64,000 nucleotides of DNA, from contig NZ_JAACJE010000001.1 in the NCBI RefSeq assembly GCF_010020825.1, positions 1,674,001-1,738,000 of the forward strand. The letters are read 5' to 3'. Shown piece by piece: positions 19,946-29,675 of the stretch (position 1 is its first letter; each line of letters starts with the position of its first letter). Under the pieces are notes generated by a model, which saw only the letters and a program-made list of their open reading frames with translations, was not told where the DNA came from and made no database searches. A program made the position numbers and the translations under genes. Origin of the DNA: Acidovorax sp. 210-6 (GTDB lineage: Bacteria; Pseudomonadota; Gammaproteobacteria; Burkholderiales; Burkholderiaceae_C).

Positions 19946-21182
19946 GGGGCACCTCCGCTTGCAGTTGGCGTGCCAGGGCCTGCGCCAGCACGCCGCTGTC
20001 CAGCCACTGGGCCAGGGCCTGGGCGCCGGGGTCGTCATCGAACGCACGCTCCAGCACGGCGCGGGCCATGCCTTCGGTGAGGAGGGCGCGGGCTTGCGCT
20101 TCGTCCAGCCCGCGCTGCAGGGCATAGAACAGCGCGTCTTCGGGCAGGCGACCCCAGGTGGCGCCATGGGCGGCCTGCACCTGGTCGTGCAGGATTTCCA
20201 GGTGCGGGCGCAGCACCATGCGCGGCTGGCCGTTCAATGCCACGCCACTCAGGCGCTGGCGCACCTGGGCTTCATGGGCGCCGGGGGCAATGCGGCTGTG
20301 TGCGTTGGCCACCACGCGCTCGTGGTCTGCGGCCAGGGCCAGTACCTCGGTGTGGGCGGCGGTGTGGGCCGCATCCAGCCGGGTGTGTACTTGCTGCTCC
20401 AGCACCTGGCCAGCGGGCAGCAGCAGGGCGGCGCTGCGGGCCTGGGCGTTGGCGCCTTGCAGTTGCACCATGGTGCGCTGCAGGTGGTAGGCGGCACCGG
20501 TGGCCACCAGCGCCTGCTGATAGCGTGCGCCCTGCGCCAGGCGGGCGTGCACATGCTGGGCCATGCGATCTTGCGCTTGGGGCAGGGCCAGGCGCAGGTG
20601 TTGCAGTTGGGCGCCTTCGGCCAGGTGGATGTGGGTGTGCAGGTTCTGCACCAGCGGGTGTGCGCAGGCGCTCGGCGCACGGTCGTGGGTTTCGATGAGC
20701 ACGCAGCGCACGCCGGGCTCCAACGCCAGCACCAAGAGCGGTGCTTCCACGGTGTCGCGCGGCTGGTGGTGCAGGTGCAACCAGACGGTGTCGCAGTCGG
20801 CGGCGGCCTTGCCGGGCGGTGTGTGGATGCGCAGGCGCAGGCCCTGGCGACACAGCGCGCGGTGCGCCCAGGCAAAGGGTGCGGCCTCGCCATCACCGGG
20901 GCCGGGCAGGTTGGCAAACAGGGCGTTGCGCTGGGCGGGGTCGAGTGCGTCCAGCCAGCGCGCATCCACCCCGGCGGTGGCCGCTGGCCCCACGGGCTGC
21001 AGCAGCCAGCCTGCGCCGGACAGGGCAGGTGCCTCGCACGCCGGGGCGTCGGGCTCGGGGCCGATCCAGGCCTCCAGCGCGGGCGGTGGCAGATGGCGGA
21101 AATGTTCGCTGCGCCGCGCAATCCAACCCTGGCTGTGCAGGTGGTGGCGTGCGGCCAGGCGGTCGGCAAGGGCGGTGTCCAT
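19935..21182 (-). CDS. sufD: Fe-S assembly protein SufD
   Basis: 415-residue SufD, partner of SufB and SufC in the scaffold complex. The beta-helix core and the C-terminal helical region are recognisable by RPHLEILHDQVQAAHGATWGRLPEDALFY, where the conserved His corresponds to the one used for cluster assembly at the SufB-SufD interface. The N-terminal third is divergent. The start ATG at 21182 lies three bases after the sufC stop, and the end overlaps sufS. Confidence 0.92.
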   Translation of the reverse strand: MDTALADRLAARHHLHSQGWIARRSEHFRHLPPPALEAWIGPEPDAPACEAPALSGAGWLLQPVGPAATAGVDARWLDALDPAQRNALFANLPGPGDGEAAPFAWAHRALCRQGLRLRIHTPPGKAAADCDTVWLHLHHQPRDTVEAPLLVLALEPGVRCVLIETHDRAPSACAHPLVQNLHTHIHLAEGAQLQHLRLALPQAQDRMAQHVHARLAQGARYQQALVATGAAYHLQRTMVQLQGANAQARSAALLLPAGQVLEQQVHTRLDAAHTAAHTEVLALAADHERVVANAHSRIAPGAHEAQVRQRLSGVALNGQPRMVLRPHLEILHDQVQAAHGATWGRLPEDALFYALQRGLDEAQARALLTEGMARAVLERAFDDDPGAQALAQWLDSGVLAQALARQLQAEVPHAA

Positions 21183-21185
21183 GGC

Positions 21186-21989
21186 TCAGGCCTCCACGGT
21201 GTGCGCCGCTGCGGTGGGCGCGGTTGAGGGCGCGGTTGCCTTGGGGCCAAAGCCGGAGCGGGCAATCTCGCGCGCCAGCTCCAGGCCGCCGCTTTGGGCG
21301 ATGCAGCCCTGGTCCAGGCGCAGCACGGCATCGGGCTGCAATTGCTCGATGAGTTGCAGGTAGTGCGAGACCACGATGAAGGCCGTGCCCTGTGCGCGCA
21401 GGTGCTGCACCAGGGCCAGCACGGCGCGCACGCCGTCCACGTCCAAGCCGGAGTCGATTTCGTCGAGCAGCGCCAGGCGCGGGCGCAGCAGGGCCAGTTG
21501 CAGCAGTTCGTTGCGCTTGCGCTCGCCGCCCGAGAAGCCTTCATTGACGGGGCGGCCCAGCAGGGATTCGGGCAGGCCCAGACGTTTGGCGCTTTCGCGG
21601 GCGTCGGCCAGAAAGTCGAACGCGTCCTGGGGCGCCTGACCCTGGGCCTGGCGCTGGGCGTTGAGCGCGGTGCGGATAAAGAGGTTGTTCTTTACGCCGG
21701 GCACGTCGGGCGGCGCCTGGAACGAGACGAACAGACCCTGGCGCGCGCGCTCATGCGCGCTCAAGCCGAGCAGGTCGGTGCCTCCCAGCAATGCCTGGCC
21801 GTTGGCCACGCGGTAGGCCGGGTGCCCGGCCAGCGCCATGCCCAGCGTGCTCTTGCCGCTGCCGTTGGCGCCCATCAGCACCACCAGCGAACCGGCGGCC
21901 ACATCCAGGTGCACCGAGCGCAGCACCGTGCGTTCGCCCACATCGACGCGCAGGTCGCGCACCTGCAGCAGGGGGGTGGAGGGGGTCAT
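21186..21989 (-). CDS. sufC: Fe-S assembly ATPase SufC
   Basis: 267-residue soluble ABC-type ATPase that drives SufBCD. Walker A is GANGSGKST, the ABC signature is FSGGERKRNE and Walker B is LALLDEIDSGLD. The Q-loop region VSFQAPPDVPG is typical of SufC. ATG at 21989 is used. The C-terminal Ala/Thr/Pro tail (about 20 residues) is longer than in E. coli SufC. An 85-bp gap carrying a dispersed repeat separates it from sufB, while all other genes of the operon touch or overlap. Confidence 0.95.
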   Translation of the reverse strand: MTPSTPLLQVRDLRVDVGERTVLRSVHLDVAAGSLVVLMGANGSGKSTLGMALAGHPAYRVANGQALLGGTDLLGLSAHERARQGLFVSFQAPPDVPGVKNNLFIRTALNAQRQAQGQAPQDAFDFLADARESAKRLGLPESLLGRPVNEGFSGGERKRNELLQLALLRPRLALLDEIDSGLDVDGVRAVLALVQHLRAQGTAFIVVSHYLQLIEQLQPDAVLRLDQGCIAQSGGLELAREIARSGFGPKATAPSTAPTAAAHTVEA

Positions 21990-22002
21990 GGGGATGTCCT
22001 TT

Positions 22003-22048
22003 CTATGATTTTGATAGCTGCTCGCGCTTTCTGGATAAGCGCTGGAGC
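22003..22048 (-). repeat. Dispersed hairpin repeat inside the suf operon (sufB/sufC gap)
   Basis: On the minus strand: stem GCGCTT / AAGCGC (22037-22042 and 22024-22029), then GAGCAGCTAT and a short hairpin CTAT...ATAG (22003-22017). The layout matches the other copies: a GCGC hairpin, then an AGCTAT...ATAG hairpin. It lies between the sufB stop and the sufC start and could tune the SufB:SufC ratio by partial termination or RNA processing. Confidence 0.65.
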
Positions 22049-22074
22049 CAGTTTTTGCTTGTATATCTGTGGCG

Positions 22075-23553
22075 TCAGCCCACCGCGCCTTCCAGTGACA
22101 CGGCCAGTAGCGCCTTGGCTTCCAGGGCAAATTCCATGGGCAGTTCTTCCAGCACGGCCTGGCAAAAGCCGCCCACGATGAGTGCCGTGGCCTCCTGGGG
22201 GTCGATGCCGCGTTGCTGGCAATAGAACAGCCGCTCCTCGGAGATGCGCGTGGTCGTGGCTTCGTGCTCCACCACGGCGTCGCCGCGCGCGCTGTCGATG
22301 TAGGGGAAGGTGTGCGCGCCGCAGTCCGGTCCGATGAGCAGTGAGTCGCATTGCGTGTGGTTGCGCGCCTGTGCCGCCCCCGCGTTCATGCGCACCAGGC
22401 CGCGGTAGCTTTGCTGTGCGTGCCCGGCGCTGATGCCCTTGGAGACGATGCGGCTCTTGGTGCGTTGGCCCAGGTGGATCATCTTGGTGCCGGTGTCTGC
22501 CTGCTGGAAGTGGTTGGACACGGCGATGGAGTGGAATTCGCCGCTGGAGTCGTCGCCCTGCAGCACCACGCTGGGGTACTTCCAGGTGATGGCCGAGCCG
22601 GTTTCGATCTGCGTCCAGGCGATGCGCGAGCTCTTGCCGGCGGCCAGGCCGCGCTTGGTGACGAAGTTGTAGATGCCACCGCGCCCTTGGGCGTCGCCGG
22701 GGTACCAGTTCTGCACGGTGGAGTACTTGATGAATGCATCGTCGTGCGCCACCAGCTCCACCACGGCGGCGTGCAGCTGGTGCTCGTCACGCTGCGGTGC
22801 GGTGCAGCCTTCGAGGTAGCTGACCGAGCTGCCTTCCTCGGCAATGATGAGCGTGCGCTCGAACTGCCCGGTGTTGCGCGCGTTGATGCGGAAGTACGAG
22901 GACAGCTCCATCGGGCATTTCACCCCCTTGGGGATATAGACAAAGGAGCCATCCGAGAACACCGCAGAGTTCAGCGCAGCGTAGAAGTTGTCGCCCACCG
23001 GCACCACGCTGCCCAGGTAGCGCTCGATCAGCGCCGGGTGGTGTTCCACCGCGTGCGAGAACGAGCAGAAGATCACACCCACCTCGGCGAGCTGCTCGCG
23101 GAAGGTGGTGCCCACGGACACCGAATCGAACACCGCATCCACCGCCACACCGGCCAGGCGTGCGCGTTCGTGCAGGGGTACGCCCAGCTTTTCGTAGGTT
23201 TCGAGCAGCTGGGGGTCCACCTCGTCCAGGCTCTTGGGCGCGTTCTTGAGCGACTTGGGCGCCGAGTAGTACGACAGCGCCTGGAAGTCCACTGGCGCCA
23301 TGCGCAGGTGCGCCCAGTCCGGTGGCTCCATGCTGCGCCAGCGCTCGAAGGCCGCCAGGCGCCACTGCAGCAGAAAGGCGGGCTCACGCTTCTTGCGCGA
23401 GATGGCGCGGATGGTGTCTTCGTCCAGTCCCGGCGGCAGGCTGTCGGATTCGATGTCGGTGGAGAAGCCGTGCGGGTACGGCGTGTTCAGGGCCTGCTGC
23501 AGGGCCGCGTCCTGCGGTCGGCGGGGGGCTGCGGTTTCGGTTGGCGCGGGCAT
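22075..23553 (-). CDS. sufB: Fe-S assembly scaffold SufB
   Basis: 492-residue SufB, first gene of the suf operon and core of the SufBCD scaffold. Conserved stretches include [31 protein letters not shown] and the cluster-binding Cys in [13 protein letters not shown], followed by the Glu in [14 protein letters not shown]. The N-terminus has a short low-complexity extension. ATG at 23553. A promoter with a palindrome lies just upstream. The operon order sufB-C-D-S-U-T lacks sufA and sufE. Confidence 0.96.
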   Translation of the reverse strand: MPAPTETAAPRRPQDAALQQALNTPYPHGFSTDIESDSLPPGLDEDTIRAISRKKREPAFLLQWRLAAFERWRSMEPPDWAHLRMAPVDFQALSYYSAPKSLKNAPKSLDEVDPQLLETYEKLGVPLHERARLAGVAVDAVFDSVSVGTTFREQLAEVGVIFCSFSHAVEHHPALIERYLGSVVPVGDNFYAALNSAVFSDGSFVYIPKGVKCPMELSSYFRINARNTGQFERTLIIAEEGSSVSYLEGCTAPQRDEHQLHAAVVELVAHDDAFIKYSTVQNWYPGDAQGRGGIYNFVTKRGLAAGKSSRIAWTQIETGSAITWKYPSVVLQGDDSSGEFHSIAVSNHFQQADTGTKMIHLGQRTKSRIVSKGISAGHAQQSYRGLVRMNAGAAQARNHTQCDSLLIGPDCGAHTFPYIDSARGDAVVEHEATTTRISEERLFYCQQRGIDPQEATALIVGGFCQAVLEELPMEFALEAKALLAVSLEGAVG

Positions 23554-23573
23554 AGTCTTTAAGTGACGATTTA

Positions 23574-23602
23574 AATATGCATAGCGTATGCATCATTTTG
23601 AA
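23574..23602 (-). promoter_or_regulatory. Candidate suf operon promoter with palindromic operator
   Basis: A perfect dyad ATGCATA-GCG-TATGCAT (23577-23593) lies between a possible -35 TTCAAA (23597-23602) and -10 CATATT (23574-23579) reading left, with 17-bp spacing. The -10 ends about 20 bp before the sufB ATG. A dimeric repressor, perhaps of the Rrf2/IscR type, is a reasonable guess, but the sequence does not match the classical IscR type 1 site. Confidence 0.55.
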
Positions 23603-23759
23603 TTCCTGCAAATCCAGCCCGGTTTGACCGCACCTTGGCCATGGGTTTGGGGTCGTTGCATGCTGCTGACAGGCGGGCGCAGGGGCTCGCCAACACATGC
23701 ACAAGTTCCCGGAAATGGTGACAATGCCCCATACCCGTTGCCACCATCCGTAACCACCC

Positions 23760-26345
23760 ATGTCCGTTTCTGCCGTTCGTCAACGTCAGTGGCTGCTTGC
23801 GCTGCTGGTGTTTGCGTGCGGACTGGTCATGGTCTCGTTCTGGTTGCGCCATTCGGCGCAGCAGGAGGAAGCCAAAAGCCGCGCACTGGCGGCCGACCTG
23901 GCGGCAGACCACGCACAGTCGTTGCAACGGGGCATTGAACGGGCCTTGTCTGCTACCTATGCCATTGCTGCGCTGGTGCACCAGGGCCGGGGTTTCGTGA
24001 ACGATTTCAACGGGGTGGCCACGCAGATGCTGCCGTTCTATCCCGGCATAGCCGCTATCTGGCTGTCGCCAGGGGGCGTCATCTGCTGTGTGGTGCCCCG
24101 TGCAGGCAACGAGAACAGCATCGGCTTCAACCAACTGGAAGACGTCGCCCAGAACAAGGAAGCCCGCCGCGCTCGTGATACAGGTAAGCTCACGCTGGCG
24201 GGGCCGGTGCAACTGGCACAGGGTGGCCTGGGGGTGGTGGGGCGCTTGCCCATTTATTTGGGCCAGGGGGACGACACCCAGGTGTTCTGGGGTTTCAGCT
24301 ACGTCACGCTGCGCTTCCCGCAGGCCCTTGAATCGGCCCGGCTGGAGATGCTGCGCGATCGCGGCTATGCCTACGAGCTGTGGCGCACAAATCCTGAAAC
24401 CGGCGAGCGTCAGCGCATCGAGGCCTGGAAGCCCGAAGCCTTGCGCGACCCTGTGGGGCGTGACCTGGAGCTGCCCAACGGTGCCTGGACCCTGAGCCTG
24501 GCGCCCACACGCGGATGGGTACAGCGCAGCGGCCTGATGCTGGAGGGTCTGGTGGGCACCGTGTTCAGTGCCTTGCTCGCTTACCTGGCTTGGCTGCTGT
24601 ACGCCATGCGCTTGCGGGATCTGGAGCTGGAGGCGCTGGTCGCGCAGCGCACCAGCGAAATCCTGGCGGCGCAGCGCCACCTGCAGGCGACCATCAGTGC
24701 CATCCCCGATCTGATGTTCGAGGTGGACCTGGATGGCCGCTACTACAGCACCCATTCTCCGCGTGAAGAGCTGTTGGCTCGGCCGAGCAAGGAACTGTTG
24801 GGCCGCACCGTGCACGATGTGATGCCCCAGGCCCAGGCCGACCGGGTGTTGCAGGCCTTGCAAGAGGCCCATGTGAAGGGTTGGTCTATGGGAGCACAGA
24901 TCTGCCTGCCTTTGGACATTGGCGAGCGCTGGTTTGAGCTTTCGGTGGCGCGCAAGGCCTCAGCCACGGGCGAGGGGCCGCGCTTTGTGGTCATCTCGCG
25001 CGATGTGACCGACAACAAGTTGGCCGAGGAAAAGGTGCTCCAGTTGGCCCATTTCGATGCCCTGACCGGGCTGCCCAACCGCAGCCTGCTGGCGGACCGG
25101 TGCCAGCAGGCGCTGGGCGCCGCGCAGCGCCATGGGCAATGTGTGGCGTTGCTGTTTCTGGACCTGGACCATTTCAAGAACATCAACGATGCGCTGGGTC
25201 ACCGGGTGGGCGATGCGCTGCTGTGCGCCGTGGCCCAGCGTCTTTCCAGCCTGCTGCGCGAGCAGGACACCATCGCGCGCCTGGGTGGGGACGAGTTCAT
25301 CCTGGTGCTGCCCGATACCGACGCCGTGGGTGCGGCCCACGTGGCCGAAAAGCTCTTGCGCGCGGCCGATCAACCGTTTGACATCGACGCCCATGAACTG
25401 GTCATCACTCCCAGCATGGGCATTGCCATGTATCCGCAGGACGGCAAGGACTTTGACACGCTGTCGCGCTGCGCCGATGCGGCGATGTACATCGCCAAGC
25501 AGGGCGGGCGCAACCATTACCGCTTTTTCACGGCGGAGATGCAGGCCGATTCGGACCGCAGTCTGCTGCTGGAAAACGCCCTGCGCCGTGCGTTGGAGCG
25601 CAACCAGCTCTACCTGCACTACCAGCCTCAGGTCTGCGTGGCCAGCGGCGCCATCGTGGGGGCCGAAGCCTTGCTGCGCTGGGAGCACCCGGAGCTGGGC
25701 CGCGTGTCGCCGGCCGAGTTCATCCCGGTGGCCGAGTCCAGCGGCATGATCCTGCCCATGGGCGACTGGGTGCTGCAAACCGCCACGCGCCAGTTGCGCG
25801 AATGGATGGACCAGGGGTATGCGCTGACCATGGCGGTCAACGTGTCGCTGGTCCAGTTCCGCCAGGCCGACTTTCCGCAGCGCATCGGCCAGATCCTGCA
25901 GGATGCCGGTCTGCCCCCGCATTGCTTGGAGCTGGAGCTGACCGAAGGCGTGGCCATGACCGACCCGGCCCTGGCCATCGACACCATGGACCGCCTGCAC
26001 CAGCAGGGTGTGCTGCTGTCCATCGACGATTTCGGCACGGGTTACTCCTCGCTCAACCACCTCAAGAAATTCAAGGTGTACAAGCTCAAGATCGACCAGT
26101 CCTTTGTGCGCGACATTGCCGACGATCCGGACGACCGCGGCATCGTCAGTGCCATCATTTCCATGGCCCAGGGCATGGACATGCGCACCATCGCCGAAGG
26201 GGTGGAGACGGCGGAGCAGCTGGCCTTTTTGCAGGACCACGGTTGCATGGAGGTGCAGGGCTATCTGTTCGGGCGCCCCATGGCGGCACGGGACTTTGGC
26301 GCGCTGCTGCAAGCCGGGCCGCTGACCATGCCGGTGACGGCCTGA
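23760..26345 (+). CDS. CHASE-PAS-GGDEF-EAL cyclic-di-GMP enzyme
   Basis: Inner-membrane sensor of 861 residues. TM1 is at about residues 9-29, a periplasmic CHASE domain covers roughly 70-235, and TM2 lies near 262-285, followed by PAS (about 305-420), GGDEF and EAL. The cyclase motif RLGGDEF (GGDEF at 509-513) is intact, with the product-inhibition site REQD five residues before it. The phosphodiesterase motif AEALLRW (Glu near 636) and the later DDFGTGYSSL and KIDQSFV are intact, so both activities are possible. CHASE domains sense small extracellular ligands; the signal is unknown. It is divergent from sufB. Confidence 0.93.
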   Translation: MSVSAVRQRQWLLALLVFACGLVMVSFWLRHSAQQEEAKSRALAADLAADHAQSLQRGIERALSATYAIAALVHQGRGFVNDFNGVATQMLPFYPGIAAIWLSPGGVICCVVPRAGNENSIGFNQLEDVAQNKEARRARDTGKLTLAGPVQLAQGGLGVVGRLPIYLGQGDDTQVFWGFSYVTLRFPQALESARLEMLRDRGYAYELWRTNPETGERQRIEAWKPEALRDPVGRDLELPNGAWTLSLAPTRGWVQRSGLMLEGLVGTVFSALLAYLAWLLYAMRLRDLELEALVAQRTSEILAAQRHLQATISAIPDLMFEVDLDGRYYSTHSPREELLARPSKELLGRTVHDVMPQAQADRVLQALQEAHVKGWSMGAQICLPLDIGERWFELSVARKASATGEGPRFVVISRDVTDNKLAEEKVLQLAHFDALTGLPNRSLLADRCQQALGAAQRHGQCVALLFLDLDHFKNINDALGHRVGDALLCAVAQRLSSLLREQDTIARLGGDEFILVLPDTDAVGAAHVAEKLLRAADQPFDIDAHELVITPSMGIAMYPQDGKDFDTLSRCADAAMYIAKQGGRNHYRFFTAEMQADSDRSLLLENALRRALERNQLYLHYQPQVCVASGAIVGAEALLRWEHPELGRVSPAEFIPVAESSGMILPMGDWVLQTATRQLREWMDQGYALTMAVNVSLVQFRQADFPQRIGQILQDAGLPPHCLELELTEGVAMTDPALAIDTMDRLHQQGVLLSIDDFGTGYSSLNHLKKFKVYKLKIDQSFVRDIADDPDDRGIVSAIISMAQGMDMRTIAEGVETAEQLAFLQDHGCMEVQGYLFGRPMAARDFGALLQAGPLTMPVTA

Positions 26346-26355
26346 ACGCCAGGCT

Positions 26356-27534
26356 TCAGTTTTTGAGCGGGCTGTGGCGCCACAGCTCCTGCAGGTACCG
26401 GTCCACGCCCAGGCGTTCCTGCGCCAGAAAGCGATCCACCGCATCGGCAAAGGCAGGGTGCGCCAGCCAGTGGGCGCTGTGCGTGCGCACCGGCAGCAGC
26501 GCGCGGGCCATCTTGTGTTCGCCTTGGGCGCCGCCTTCAAAGCGCTGCACGCCGTGGGCCATGCACCACTGCAGCGGCTGGTAGTAGCAGGCGTCAAAGT
26601 GCAGGCAGTCCACCCGCTGGGTGGCACCCCAGTAGCGCCCGTAGGCCACTGTTTCCATGCCATTTTGGCCTGCAGCGCTTGTAGGTTGTGCGCCAGTAGC
26701 TATCAAACTGGTAGCAATGGGTTCGCCGGCACGCTCGGCGGTGAACAGCACCCAGGGTTCGGGTTCATGGTGAGCCAGGCGCTGGAAGAAATCCGGGGTG
26801 AGGTAGGGTGGGTTGCCGTGTTCCAGGTAGGTGCGTTCGTAGCAGTGGTAGAAGAAGTCCCAGTCCTGCGGCGTGATGTCGGCGCCACGCGCCCAATGGA
26901 ACCGCACCCCGGCTTCGGCCACGCGCCTGCGTTCCTGGCGGATCTTCTTGCGCTTGTCCTGGGTGAGTCGGGCCAGAAAGCCGTCGAAGTCGGCCTCGCC
27001 CGCGTGGCTCCAGTGGAACTGCACGTTGTCGCGCTGCATCAGCCCGGCCTGGGTGCAGGCCTCCAGGTCTTCGGCGGCGCACCACAGCACGTGCAGGGAC
27101 GACAGGCCTTCGCTCTCGCTCCAGTCGCGCAGGGCCTGGGCCAGGGCGAGGCGCTGTGCCGGGTCGCAGGCCATCAGCCGGGTACCCGGCACGGGCGTGA
27201 AGGGCACTGCCACCACGGCCTTGGGGTAGTAGGGCAGGCCGTGCTCGGCATGGGCGCGGGCCCAGGCCCAGTCAAAAATGTATTCGCCCCAGGAATGTGC
27301 CTTGAGGTACACCGGGCAGGCGGCCACCAGCGCAGGGCCGCGCCATTGGGTGAGGTAGCGCGCGCTCCAGCCGGTGGCGGCTGTGGCGCTGCCGCTGGCC
27401 TCCTGGGCGGCCAGGTAGGCGTGGCGCATGAAGGGCGTGGGGTGCGGCTGCTGGTCCAGCAGCGTGTTCCAGGCTTGCTCGGCGATGTCCTGCACCGAGG
27501 GGTGCATGCGGGTGATAATGCCCGTTTCAGCCAT
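26356..27534 (-). CDS. FemAB-like peptidogalycan biosynthesis/N-acyltransferase family protein
   Basis: 392-residue cytoplasmic protein of the GNAT-fold family once called peptidogalycan biosynthesis protein (DUF482). Recognisable blocks are KRKKIRQERRRVAEAGV, DWDFFYHCYERTYLEHGNPPYL cut into two halves, LHFDACYYQPLQWC and FEGGAQGEHKMARALLPV. Acceptor substrate unknown. I chose ATG at 27534; an ATG at 27546 adds MGAD. Within the conserved region, the segment LIATGAQPTSAAGQNGME before VAYGRYWGAT looks like an extra loop, and it is encoded by a copy of the dispersed hairpin repeat. The gene is convergent with the GGDEF-EAL gene (10 bp apart) and divergent from nadE. Confidence 0.8.
   Translation of the reverse strand: MAETGIITRMHPSVQDIAEQAWNTLLDQQPHPTPFMRHAYLAAQEASGSATAATGWSARYLTQWRGPALVAACPVYLKAHSWGEYIFDWAWARAHAEHGLPYYPKAVVAVPFTPVPGTRLMACDPAQRLALAQALRDWSESEGLSSLHVLWCAAEDLEACTQAGLMQRDNVQFHWSHAGEADFDGFLARLTQDKRKKIRQERRRVAEAGVRFHWARGADITPQDWDFFYHCYERTYLEHGNPPYLTPDFFQRLAHHEPEPWVLFTAERAGEPIATSLIATGAQPTSAAGQNGMETVAYGRYWGATQRVDCLHFDACYYQPLQWCMAHGVQRFEGGAQGEHKMARALLPVRTHSAHWLAHPAFADAVDRFLAQERLGVDRYLQELWRHSPLKN
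26674..26718 (+). repeat. Dispersed hairpin repeat, in-frame copy in FemAB-like gene
   Basis: Plus-strand order AGCGC (26674-26678), spacer, GCGCC (26690-26694), then AGTA and hairpin GCTATC-AAACT-GGTAGC (26699-26715) followed by AA. It matches the intergenic copies in both order and spacing. It codes, on the other strand, for a loop of about 15 residues in the acyltransferase without breaking the frame. Confidence 0.65.
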
Positions 27535-27614
27535 GTCTGCCCCCATGCCCCGTGTCTGGCACGGGCGCGGCCTGGCGTTTGAAGGGTGCGGCCCCGTGGG
27601 CCGCCTGGCATTCC

Positions 27615-29273
27615 ATGACGTTCTCCCTTTGCATTGCACAGCTCAATTTTGTGGTGGGTGACTTGCCCGGCAACGTGCGCCGTATCGTTGCCGCAGCGCA
27701 CGAGGCCCACGCCGCAGGCGCGCGCCTGTTGCTCACGCCCGAGCTGGCGCTGTGCGGCTATGCCGCCGAAGACCTGTTCTTGCGCCCCGCCTTTCTTTCG
27801 GCCTGTGATGATGCCGTCAAAGCCGTGGCGCGGGAGACGGCGGGCCTGAAAGACCTGGTCATCGTGCTGGGGCATCCGCAGCGCTGCCACCCGCAGGCGC
27901 CCGCATTCAGCACCTGCCTGAACGCCGCCAGCGTGCTGCGCAACGGCCAGATCGAGCAGACCTACGCCAAGCGCGAGCTGCCCAACTACCAGGTGTTCGA
28001 CGAGCGCCGCTACTTCGTCCCCGGCCACAGCCCCTGTGTGTTCGAGGTGCAGGGCCTGCGTGTGGGCCTGCTCATCTGCGAGGACGCCTGGCACGCGGGC
28101 CCGGCGCGTGACTGCGCGGCTGCCGGTGCGCAGATGCTGGCGGTCATCAACGCTTCGCCCTTCCACCGCGGCAAGGGGGCCGAGCGCGAGGCCACCATGC
28201 GCGCCAGGGTGCAGGAGACGGGGCTGCCCCTGGTCTATGCCCACCTGGTGGGCGGGCAGGATGAGGTGGTGTTCGAGGGGCGCTCTTTTGCGTTGGGTGC
28301 GGATGGCACCGTCTGCGCCCGGGCACCGGCTTTTGAGGAAAAATTGGTTTTTGCGCAGGTGGATACTGCGCAAGCAGCTATCCAAATAATAGCGAACATG
28401 GCCCCCGAGCAAAGCCCCGAGGCCGAGCTGTGGGACGCGCTGGTGCTGGGTGTGCGCGACTACGTGCGCAAAAACGGCTTTCCGGGCGTGCTGCTGGGGC
28501 TGTCGGGCGGCATTGATTCGGCGCTGGTGCTGGCCATTGCGGTGGATGCGCTGGGTGCGGACAAGGTGCGCACGGTGATGATGCCCTCGCCCTACACGGC
28601 CGACATCAGCTGGATCGACGCGCGCGAGATGGCGCAGCGCCTGGGCGTGCAGTACGACGAGATCGCCATCGCGCCGCAGTTCGAGACCTTCAAGGCCGCG
28701 CTGGCACCGCATTTCGCGGGCCGCGCCGAGGACACCACCGAGGAAAACCTGCAGGCCCGCATCCGTGGCACGCTGCTGATGGCGTTGTCCAACAAGTTCG
28801 GCGCCGTGGTGTTGACCACGGGCAACAAGAGTGAGCTGGCGACGGGCTATTGCACGCTCTACGGCGACATGGCGGGCGGCTTTGCGCCCATCAAGGACGT
28901 GGCCAAGACCCAGGTGTTTGCCCTGGCGCGCTGGCGCAATGCCCACGACCCCTATGGCACGGGTGTCAACCCCATTCCCGAGCGCATCATCACGCGCCCG
29001 CCCAGTGCCGAGCTGCGCCCCGACCAGAAGGACCAGGACAGCCTGCCCGACTACGATGTGCTGGACGCCATCGTGGAGCGCTACATGGAAAACGACGAGC
29101 CCATCGAGCACATCATTGCGGCTGGCTTTCAGCGTGCTGATGTGGAGAAGGTCACGCGCCTGATCAAGATCAACGAGTACAAGCGCCGCCAGGCCCCGGT
29201 GGGCATCCGTGTGACGCGACGCAGTTTTGGCAAGGACTGGCGTTATCCCATCACCAGCCAGTTCCGCGCCTGA
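27615..29273 (+). CDS. nadE: Glutamine-dependent NAD+ synthetase
   Basis: 552-residue two-domain enzyme that converts nicotinate adenine dinucleotide to NAD+ using glutamine. The N-terminal nitrilase-like domain (about 1-240) has the catalytic Glu in LTPELALCGY, the Lys in AKRELPNY and the Cys in LLICEDAW. The C-terminal synthetase domain has the PPi loop SGGIDSA at 297-303 and TTGNKSE. ATG at 27615 gives MTFSLCIAQLNF, the standard start. The linker between domains (about residues 240-262) is encoded by a copy of the dispersed hairpin repeat. glnB follows 57 bp downstream; PII binding to a NadE has been reported in Azospirillum, so the pair may be functional. Confidence 0.96.
   Translation: MTFSLCIAQLNFVVGDLPGNVRRIVAAAHEAHAAGARLLLTPELALCGYAAEDLFLRPAFLSACDDAVKAVARETAGLKDLVIVLGHPQRCHPQAPAFSTCLNAASVLRNGQIEQTYAKRELPNYQVFDERRYFVPGHSPCVFEVQGLRVGLLICEDAWHAGPARDCAAAGAQMLAVINASPFHRGKGAEREATMRARVQETGLPLVYAHLVGGQDEVVFEGRSFALGADGTVCARAPAFEEKLVFAQVDTAQAAIQIIANMAPEQSPEAELWDALVLGVRDYVRKNGFPGVLLGLSGGIDSALVLAIAVDALGADKVRTVMMPSPYTADISWIDAREMAQRLGVQYDEIAIAPQFETFKAALAPHFAGRAEDTTEENLQARIRGTLLMALSNKFGAVVLTTGNKSELATGYCTLYGDMAGGFAPIKDVAKTQVFALARWRNAHDPYGTGVNPIPERIITRPPSAELRPDQKDQDSLPDYDVLDAIVERYMENDEPIEHIIAAGFQRADVEKVTRLIKINEYKRRQAPVGIRVTRRSFGKDWRYPITSQFRA
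28351..28393 (+). repeat. Dispersed hairpin repeat, in-frame copy in nadE
   Basis: Perfect stem TTGCGCAG / CTGCGCAA (28351-28358 and 28366-28373), then CA and a second hairpin GCTAT / ATAGC (28377-28381 and 28389-28393). This is one of the best-formed copies and lies wholly inside coding sequence, giving the linker VDTAQAAIQIIA between the glutaminase and synthetase domains. Confidence 0.75.
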
Positions 29274-29318
29274 GCTTTTTTGCCGGGCGCGCCACCCCTG
29301 TTTTTTCACTATCCCTGA

Positions 29319-29669
<351 letters not shown>

Positions 29670-29675
29670 CCGGTT

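Noticed and set aside
23577-23593. suf dyad considered as a classical IscR type 1 site
   Set aside because: Sequence and spacing do not match the known IscR pattern; described only as a dyad of unknown regulator.
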